A DNA stretch of 19,967 nucleotides. Origin: Gammaproteobacteria bacterium. GTDB lineage: Bacteria; Pseudomonadota; Gammaproteobacteria; Enterobacterales; Kangiellaceae. Location of the stretch: NCBI GenBank assembly GCA_002401655.1, contig NVTT01000001.1, positions 62,702-82,668 on the forward strand, given 5' to 3'. The notes under the pieces are model-generated. The model did no database searches and was not told the DNA's origin. It was given only the letters and a program-made list of their open reading frames with translations. Positions within the stretch are counted from its first letter, which is position 1, and each line of letters opens with the position of its first letter. This document shows, one piece after another, positions 15,000 to 19,967 of the stretch. Both the position numbers and the translations under genes were made by a program.

Positions 15000-15797
15000 C
15001 TAATTAGAAGAACGATTTAATAGTGCGCTAACGTCTGTATCGGTCTGGATAGCCTGTTTCCCTCTAGAAGAAAATAAGTATGCTAACGTCTCTTTTTGCT
15101 CGCCTTCTGTATAAATAATGCGGTTTTCTCTGCAAATTAATGCAGTACCCTCTGGGATTGCAATCACTTGGCTATCAGGATTTGCAATTAAAAACTCTTC
15201 TAATCGCTGTTGCCGAGTTTCGCCATTGTGGCTCGATGGGGTTGCTTCTATGTAATGGGGATTTAATTGGCAAGGGATTAGGTTCAGTGCGTTAAATGAA
15301 GGTGGCTGAACAATGGGCATATCGTTGGTGGTTTTTATTGATGCCCCTGCGATATTAGAACCTGCACTCCAGCCTATATATGGTTTACCTACTTTTACTT
15401 CATCATGGATTAATTTTATCAGGTTTAAATTATATAATTGATTCAATAAAGAAAAAGTATTTCCACCGCCAACGAGTAAACAATCCGCATCTTTAATTTG
15501 CTGATGTTGTTGAGCGATGATATTTGTATCGGAACTAGCATTTTTTGCGCCATGAGTTGCACTATGATCTGCACTATGATGTATTGATGTTAGCTCTATA
15601 TTTAATGGCTTTAACGCTTCAATTACCATGGATTCATATTCATCGAATTTGATAGAAACCCCTGCAAACGGGATAAATAAAATGCGAATGGTCTTTTTTG
15701 TTTTATTCGCGTTCAAAAACTCGTCAATAAGGGGAATTGCATGGGACAAATAACCCGTCTTTCCAACACGAGAGCTACTTAATAGAAGAAGATTCAT
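15000..15797 (-). CDS. pepE: Alpha-aspartyl dipeptidase (peptidase E, family S51)
   Basis: A 265-residue cytoplasmic serine peptidase that cleaves dipeptides with N-terminal aspartate. The catalytic elbow GWSAGSN gives Ser144; by alignment with Salmonella PepE (Ser120, Asp135, His157) the other members are Asp159 in TTNDMPI and His181 in LNPHY, all at a constant offset of 24. LVGGGNTFSLL (108-118) and NGETRQQRLEEF (191-202) are also conserved. The protein is longer than the roughly 229-residue enterobacterial enzyme, mainly through a hydrophilic His/Ser/Ala-rich insertion around residues 73-95 that includes a 12-bp tandem duplication in the DNA; the triad is untouched, so activity is expected. 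It is the first gene of pepE-cmoA-cmoB and is divergent from the diguanylate cyclase gene. Confidence 0.95.
   Translation of the reverse strand: MNLLLLSSSRVGKTGYLSHAIPLIDEFLNANKTKKTIRILFIPFAGVSIKFDEYESMVIEALKPLNIELTSIHHSADHSATHGAKNASSDTNIIAQQHQQIKDADCLLVGGGNTFSLLNQLYNLNLIKLIHDEVKVGKPYIGWSAGSNIAGASIKTTNDMPIVQPPSFNALNLIPCQLNPHYIEATPSSHNGETRQQRLEEFLIANPDSQVIAIPEGTALICRENRIIYTEGEQKETLAYLFSSRGKQAIQTDTDVSALLNRSSN
15558..15581 (-). repeat. 12-bp tandem duplication within pepE
   Basis: On the plus strand TGCACTATGATC (15558-15569) is followed directly by TGCACTATGATG (15570-15581). It is in frame and encodes part of the His/Ser/Ala-rich insertion (HSADHSATH) that enlarges this PepE over its relatives. 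Confidence 0.8.
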
Positions 15798-15997
15798 AAA
15801 ATTCTAGTAATGAGTTTAATTAATCGCATGATTATACCCGTATTTGGGATAAAAGATGGAGTTTTATGGCTTAAACAGCACCTATTGAGAATGCTCTTTT
15901 TGTCACACTGATTGACCCGGTAAATATACCAACATCACCTTAAATCTTGCGACAAATGACTTGCAATTTAAGCCTAATCAGCGTAATTTATCAGCAA

Positions 15998-16018
15998 ATG
16001 GATCGGGGGAAGTATTAG
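15998..16018 (+). other. Six-codon leader frame abutting the cyclase start
   Basis: ATG at 15998 opens a frame of six codons (MDRGKY) ending at TAG 16016-16018, exactly before the GTG start of the cyclase. The cyclase ribosome binding site lies inside it. It may be chance, or a translational coupling element; nothing shows that it is translated. Confidence 0.25.
16006..16010 (+). promoter_or_regulatory. Ribosome binding site supporting the GTG start
   Basis: GGGGA, in a run of five G, lies 8 bases before GTG 16019. No ATG occurs in frame until residue 261, well past the receiver-like domain, so this site decides the start. Confidence 0.65.
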
Positions 16019-18697
16019 GTGCGAGAATCGCAAGGAAAAGGTGTTATTGACCGTAGTAGTCTAAGCCTGCACAGCCGTCAGGCAGGAGAGGTTCAATCTG
16101 CTACTTTCGAGCCACTATTCTCATCGTCGACTAGCGATCACAAAAACCAACCATTTGATTTAAACTCACATGTTTCCCTGCCTCAACTACGTGATCAACA
16201 AAGTGACCTAAATGGTCATCCAAATTTAAAAAACACCACTATTCAAAATATTTTAGTCGTTGATCCTGATTCAAAATTTTCATCGACTGTTGCAGACTAT
16301 TTGACGTTATTTGGTTTTCAAGTATCACATAAAAATAGTTTGGTGAGTGCTCTCGATTATTTAAAGAATCATAATTGTGATTTAATTTTTGTCAGTGACA
16401 ATTTTGAACAAATTCATCCGATTACCTCGCTACGTAAATTCAAAGAAATTTCAGATTCTAAGATTGTTATCATTGCGACCAGAGGAGATGATCAATTAGC
16501 GGTTGAATTAATTAAAGCAGGTGCTAGTGATTATTTAAGCCGTCGAGTAAAAGATAAAGATATTTTATCATCGCTAGCTTCACTACTAGACAGACTAGGT
16601 AATCAAGCAAAGAAAGCTCTAAAAAAATCGCCAAACAAATTTCACACGCCTAATACAGATGAATTTAAGCCGGTAAACAAGCCAGTTGATAAGTTAGGTG
16701 AACGTCTTGTTCATTTCTATGAGGGCGCTAGTCGGCAGGCAAGATATGACTCTGAAATTGCAGGCCTCGAGTCAACAAGGTCTAATGTTGGTACTGATAT
16801 GGGTACTGATATAGGTACTGAAATCATTGCAGATATCAAAAGTGAATCTAGTCGTCCATTAGTAATTAATAGGCCAGATTTTAGTAGAGCCGATTTTGAT
16901 AGAGCCGATTTTGATAGAGAGAATCATAATAGAGCTGGTTTTAACAGAGAAGATCATAATAGACCGGATTTTAACAGAGAAGATCGTAATAGACCTGATT
17001 TTAATGGCCCAGACTTTAATCTACCAGAACCTAATGAAAAAGATCTTGATAGAATAAATGTTTTTGAAAGACTTTCCTTAGAGTCAGATTTCAATTCAAA
17101 GAGAAATGCATCCCCTAAGACAAAGTCGCAATCAATGAAGCAGACGGGGATCGCTAATATTACTGATTTGCCTGGTAATTTAATTAGCTTAGATCAAAAT
17201 TTAAATATTGATGTAATTAATCATTCGGCTTCTAGCATTCTAGGGTTTTCTGTTCAGGAAAACATCCAAAAGTCAGTACTTGAGTTTATTCCACAATCAT
17301 TACAGAAATCATTTCAACAAGAGCTCATTGATATTGCTGAAAATTGTCATGTGGTTGGTGGTCATGCTGTAGGTGAAGAGGAAACGGGAAATCAGAAACA
17401 ATTTGAAACCGTTTTAACCATAAAAAATGGGGATACCATTCCTGTAAATTGTCATTTAAGTTGTTATTATAGTCGCTCGGAATCACACCATTCTGATTTA
17501 AATAAATCAAAAGAAATTTCTTATTTACTTTCCTTTGACGATATTAGTCATGTTAAAAGTGCGCAAGCAAAACAACAGTATCAGGCAATGTGGAATAATG
17601 TTTTACATAACTATTCATACCGATTTATAAACTTCAAATTGGCAGATTTCCCTTCGGAATTAACCTCTATTATCTCTGAAGCCGCTAGTTTTTTCAAACT
17701 TGATCGTGTATCAATTTATCTATTTGATAGAACATCAAGTAGCGCTAAAATTTATTTGGAATGGTTGAAAAGTGGTTGTGCTAGTCTAAAGCAGTTTTCC
17801 AAAAAAATTGAACTTCAAAATGATGCAGTAGAATTTTCTGCTTTGCTTGCTGGCGAAGTGCAATTATTAACACCTGAAGAAACCATTAAAACATCAGCGG
17901 ATCTTTCTTGTTTTGGGCTTTCAGAACACTACGCACAAGTAGGTGCAAAAAGTACCGTTATACTTCCTCTAGAACGACATACATCAAGCGATAAAAATCG
18001 AATTATGGGTTGGCTGAGTCTGGATTTTCAAACATCGAACAATCAATGGTTACAAGAAGATCTAATGCTTATTTCACCCTTGAGTAAGCTTATTTCCGAA
18101 GCATTTTCGCGACGAGCGCAAGAAGAACATCGACGTGTGACTCATCAAAAGTTGAGCGAAAATCATGGAAGATTATCTGAACAGGCATTTACCGATGGAT
18201 TAACTAATTTGGCTAATCGACGGTATTTTGATAAAGTTTTAGAATCTGAAGTGAGGCGAGCATCAAGAGAGCAAGCTAATATCGCAGTGCTGTTTTGTGA
18301 TATCGATTTTTTTAAAGCTTATAACGATACCTATGGTCATTTAGAAGGTGATGTCTGTTTAAAAGCTGTTGCGATGGTATTAAAAAATGAATTCCAAAGG
18401 GCTAGCGATTTTGTCGCTCGTTTTGGAGGTGAAGAGTTTGCTGTGATTTTGTCTGGTATGTCCCATCAAGATGCTCAAGATTCGGCTGAAAAATTAATTC
18501 AAAAAGTGATAGATCAAAATATTTTACACCATGGTTCACCTCTAGGACAAATTGCCATAAGTATTGGTATTGCTTGCGTTTCAGCACCCAACCCAGGTGA
18601 TGCAATCAAAATTTTATCTAAAGCAGATAAGGCGTTGTATAAAGCTAAATCAAATGGTCGTAACCGTGTCGAAATGGTAACTTACACACCAAATTAA
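16019..18697 (+). CDS. Diguanylate cyclase with receiver-like, PAS and GAF domains and a period-5 repeat linker
   Basis: An 892-residue cytoplasmic protein that should make c-di-GMP from two GTP. Domains: a receiver-like domain (about 77-195), a disordered linker with 12-bp and 15-bp repeats (about 257-345), PAS (about 378-515), GAF (about 530-700) and GGDEF (about 722-888). The catalytic loop FGGEEF (802-807), the metal Asp761 in FCDIDFFK, and the inhibitory RxxD site R794-D797 five residues before GGEEF are all intact, so the cyclase should be active and product-inhibited. The receiver is odd: the usual phospho-acceptor position appears to be Ser126 with Asp127 next to it, and the conserved Lys is Arg (SRR, 174-176), while the acidic pair Asp82/Asp84 and Thr154 remain. 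No transmembrane segment is seen. The start is GTG with a strong GGGGA. Signals sensed by PAS and GAF are unknown. Confidence 0.93.
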   Translation: MRESQGKGVIDRSSLSLHSRQAGEVQSATFEPLFSSSTSDHKNQPFDLNSHVSLPQLRDQQSDLNGHPNLKNTTIQNILVVDPDSKFSSTVADYLTLFGFQVSHKNSLVSALDYLKNHNCDLIFVSDNFEQIHPITSLRKFKEISDSKIVIIATRGDDQLAVELIKAGASDYLSRRVKDKDILSSLASLLDRLGNQAKKALKKSPNKFHTPNTDEFKPVNKPVDKLGERLVHFYEGASRQARYDSEIAGLESTRSNVGTDMGTDIGTEIIADIKSESSRPLVINRPDFSRADFDRADFDRENHNRAGFNREDHNRPDFNREDRNRPDFNGPDFNLPEPNEKDLDRINVFERLSLESDFNSKRNASPKTKSQSMKQTGIANITDLPGNLISLDQNLNIDVINHSASSILGFSVQENIQKSVLEFIPQSLQKSFQQELIDIAENCHVVGGHAVGEEETGNQKQFETVLTIKNGDTIPVNCHLSCYYSRSESHHSDLNKSKEISYLLSFDDISHVKSAQAKQQYQAMWNNVLHNYSYRFINFKLADFPSELTSIISEAASFFKLDRVSIYLFDRTSSSAKIYLEWLKSGCASLKQFSKKIELQNDAVEFSALLAGEVQLLTPEETIKTSADLSCFGLSEHYAQVGAKSTVILPLERHTSSDKNRIMGWLSLDFQTSNNQWLQEDLMLISPLSKLISEAFSRRAQEEHRRVTHQKLSENHGRLSEQAFTDGLTNLANRRYFDKVLESEVRRASREQANIAVLFCDIDFFKAYNDTYGHLEGDVCLKAVAMVLKNEFQRASDFVARFGGEEFAVILSGMSHQDAQDSAEKLIQKVIDQNILHHGSPLGQIAISIGIACVSAPNPGDAIKILSKADKALYKAKSNGRNRVEMVTYTPN
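16790..16825 (+). repeat. Three 12-bp tandem repeats in the cyclase linker
   Basis: GGTACTGATATG (16790-16801), GGTACTGATATA (16802-16813) and GGTACTGAAATC (16814-16825), in frame, encode the GTDM-GTDI-GTEI run at residues 258-269. The copies decay in order, as expected of slippage followed by drift. Confidence 0.8.
16871..17053 (+). repeat. Period-15 bp array encoding about 12 pentapeptide-like units
   Basis: Sixty-one codons (residues 285-345) fall into five-residue units of the form R-x-D-F-N/D. The clearest are RPDFS, RADFD, RADFD, then RENHN, RAGFN, REDHN, RPDFN, REDRN, RPDFN, GPDFN, LPEPN. The first units fit the A(D/N)(L/F)xx pentapeptide-repeat pattern; later ones alternate Phe with His or Arg at the central position. 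The array lies between the receiver-like and PAS domains. Confidence 0.8.
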
Positions 18698-18784
18698 TCG
18701 CATACAATCTATCTGAGTTTTCTGCTAATTTTCAATATATTTTCTATATTCTATTTTTTTTATTTAGTTTTATAAAGGCTTATA

Positions 18785-19600
18785 ATGACATCATACTTTA
18801 AAATATTCTTTCAGGCTTTTTTAAAAGACAAAAGTTATGTGTTAAATGCTGGTATCGTTTTGTTGTTAATGATGGTTTTGTTAGCGCAGCATGATTGGAA
18901 TTTAAAACCTAATTCCGATTTTAGCCCTCAAGAAAATATTTTTGATGCTAGATCTGAGTTACCTGATTTCTCAAAAATAAAAAACACAAAAGAAAAAAAG
19001 ATCAAGTTTTTTGAATTTTTACGACCTAAAATAAGACGGGCAAATCAAAAAATAAAGTATCAACAAGTGTTAATGCAAAAGCTCACTAGTGAAATTAAAA
19101 ATGAATCTTATCATTCTGATAATTCTAAAAAGAAACTGATTCGTTTAGGCGTTTCTTACGGATTAAAAAAAGAGAATGTCTTAGAGCAACTAGCTGAACT
19201 GTCAGTACGAATAGATATCATTCCAGAAGCTTTGGTTTTAGCTCAAGCAGCAAATGAATCTGCCTGGGGAACTTCACGGTTTTCAGTGCAAGCTAATAAC
19301 TTATTTGGCCAGTGGTGCTTTACAAAAGGGTGCGGATTAGTACCAAAAAATAGAAGCGGAAATGCAAAGCATGAAGTTCGAAAATTTCAATCAATTCAAT
19401 CCGCTGTCACAAGTTATATGAAAAATCTCAATAGTCATAGAGCTTACAAAACACTAAGAACCATTAGAGCAAGTCTGCGCCAGCAAGGTCGAGTAATTAA
19501 AGGAATTAAACTGGCCCAAGGACTTAAAAGTTATTCCGAAAGAGGTGATGCCTATGTCGAAGAAATTATTAGAATGATTAGGCAAAATCAATTGGAATAA
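18785..19600 (+). CDS. bax: Bax-type glucosaminidase-domain protein
   Basis: A 271-residue protein matching the Bax family, whose C-terminal domain belongs to the glucosaminidase group that cleaves peptidoglycan glycans. One membrane segment at about 18-34 anchors it with the catalytic part in the periplasm. LPDFSKIKNTKEKKIKFFEFL (starting at 59) is the Bax signature region. The catalytic domain has AQAANESAWGTSRF with probable catalytic Glu158, then NNLFGQWCFTKGCGLVPK with Cys178 and Cys183, a likely disulfide, and a late SYSERGDAYVEEI. AAGG lies before the ATG at good spacing. It is 87 bp after the cyclase gene on the same strand and upstream of the clpB promoter. The family call is firm; the cellular role of Bax proteins is poorly defined, and wall turnover is the likely one. 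Confidence 0.9.
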   Translation: MTSYFKIFFQAFLKDKSYVLNAGIVLLLMMVLLAQHDWNLKPNSDFSPQENIFDARSELPDFSKIKNTKEKKIKFFEFLRPKIRRANQKIKYQQVLMQKLTSEIKNESYHSDNSKKKLIRLGVSYGLKKENVLEQLAELSVRIDIIPEALVLAQAANESAWGTSRFSVQANNLFGQWCFTKGCGLVPKNRSGNAKHEVRKFQSIQSAVTSYMKNLNSHRAYKTLRTIRASLRQQGRVIKGIKLAQGLKSYSERGDAYVEEIIRMIRQNQLE

Positions 19601-19657
19601 CATTATCTGTATTCCGGTTAATCTGGTCAATTGTTTTTGCCGTTTGAATCAGCTTTC

Positions 19658-19727
19658 GTTTTATAAGCTCGGTTTTATAAGTTAGGTTTTATAAGCTAGG
19701 TATTATAGGTTCAATTTTATAAAATCC
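19658..19727 (+). repeat. Five 14-bp tandem repeats between bax and clpB
   Basis: Units start at 19658, 19672, 19686, 19700 and 19714. The first three are near identical (GTTTTATAAGCTCG, GTTTTATAAGTTAG, GTTTTATAAGCTAG); the last two are degraded (GTATTATAGGTTCA, ATTTTATAAAATCC). The array ends 22 bases before the -35 element of the clpB heat-shock promoter. It may be neutral slippage sequence, or it may influence the promoter. Confidence 0.85.
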
Positions 19728-19749
19728 GCTTTAAATCTCAACCTCTCAG

Positions 19750-19776
19750 TTGAAATTAATTAATAAATCCCCATTT
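19750..19776 (+). promoter_or_regulatory. Sigma-32 (RpoH) heat-shock promoter of clpB
   Basis: The -35 element TTGAAA (19750-19755) and the -10 element CCCCATTT (19769-19776) match the sigma-32 consensus (CTTGAA and CCCCATnT). There are 14 bases between TTGAA and the -10 element, which is the usual spacing. It lies 38 bp before the clpB ATG, the gene classically driven by this factor. Confidence 0.85.
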
Positions 19777-19813
19777 CATTAGTATCACTTAATTATTTTA
19801 AAGGCATACTAAA

Positions 19814-19967
19814 ATGCGAATGGATAAACTTACTAGCAAGTTTCAGCTAGCCATCGCCGATGCTCAATCTTTAGCAATCGGTCGCGAACATCAATTTATC
19901 GAGCCCATCCACATGATGAGTGCTTTGCTTAATCAGCAAGGTGGCAGTCTTCGTCATTTAATGGCTC
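19814..19967 (+). CDS. clpB: Chaperone ClpB, 5' end only
   Basis: The first 51 codons of the ATP-dependent disaggregase ClpB, cut by the right edge. [20 protein letters not shown] aligns almost residue for residue with the Escherichia coli ClpB N-terminal domain and continues [19 protein letters not shown], the first Clp-N repeat. ClpB is a hexameric AAA+ machine that works with DnaK to rescue aggregated proteins after heat stress. AAAGG lies 9 bases before the ATG, and a sigma-32 promoter sits directly upstream, so heat-shock control is expected. The ATPase modules are outside the window. Confidence 0.96.
   Translation, partial: MRMDKLTSKFQLAIADAQSLAIGREHQFIEPIHMMSALLNQQGGSLRHLMA

Noticed and set aside
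15939..15972. CTTAAAT/ATTTAAG inverted repeat in the pepE-cyclase divergent region
   Set aside because: 7-bp AT-rich arms with a 20-base loop are expected by chance in this composition; a TTGACC at 15912 has no matching -10 box at proper spacing.
17325..17510. Minus-strand frame inside the cyclase PAS region
   Set aside because: Antisense shadow; no independent support.
18402..18605. Minus-strand frame inside the GGDEF region
   Set aside because: Antisense to a catalytic domain; no independent support.

Overview
The window looks like an AT-rich chromosomal segment of a marine-type gammaproteobacterium. The clues are the gamma-type orthologues cmoA/cmoB, pepE, moaB, yaiI, bax and clpB, a ZnuD-like outer-membrane receptor with a small His-containing secreted partner, peptidases typical of protein-degrading marine lineages (M19 dipeptidase, DUF885), and c-di-GMP signalling proteins. 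I would guess an Alteromonadales or Kangiella/Aliikangiella-like relative, but the genus cannot be fixed from this window alone. No insertion sequence, prophage, CRISPR array, tRNA or rRNA was seen.

Layout: (1) 1-318 is the 3' end of an M19 dipeptidase, convergent with (2) a minus-strand metal-uptake pair at 338-3091: a ZnuD-type TonB-dependent receptor and, upstream of it, a small secreted protein resembling zinc-chaperone-like proteins. (3) 3279-4410 on plus holds yaiI (UPF0178) and moaB. (4) 4436-9354 on minus is a two-gene biosynthetic unit: a single-module non-ribosomal peptide synthetase (C-A-T) fused to a C-terminal alpha/beta-hydrolase-like domain, followed by a free-standing alpha/beta hydrolase whose start overlaps the synthetase stop (ATGA). 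Neither hydrolase has the usual Ser at the nucleophile elbow (Arg in the fused one, Cys in the free one). (5) 9539-11347 on plus is a secreted DUF885 peptidase, divergent from the synthetase; the shared promoter region carries conspicuous direct repeats. A 28-bp perfect palindrome separates it from (6) a minus-strand DUF3391/HD-GYP-like protein that has lost the HD metal ligands. (7) 13176-15797 on minus is pepE-cmoA-cmoB, with tRNA uridine-34 modification genes behind aspartyl dipeptidase. (8) 16019-18697 on plus is a large REC-like/PAS/GAF/GGDEF diguanylate cyclase with a period-5 repeat array in its linker. (9) 18785-19600 is a Bax-type glucosaminidase-domain protein, followed by five 14-bp tandem repeats, a convincing heat-shock (sigma-32) promoter, and the start of clpB running off the window.

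Most of the window is conserved housekeeping sequence. The part most likely to be undescribed is the synthetase/two-hydrolase unit at 4436-9354 with its repeat-bearing promoter. It has no MbtH, transporter, phosphopantetheinyl transferase or second module nearby, so its product and donor substrate are unknown. A second theme is that short tandem duplications of 12-15 bp recur at unrelated places (synthetase linker, pepE insertion, cyclase linker, bax-clpB gap), which suggests frequent slippage expansion in this genome.
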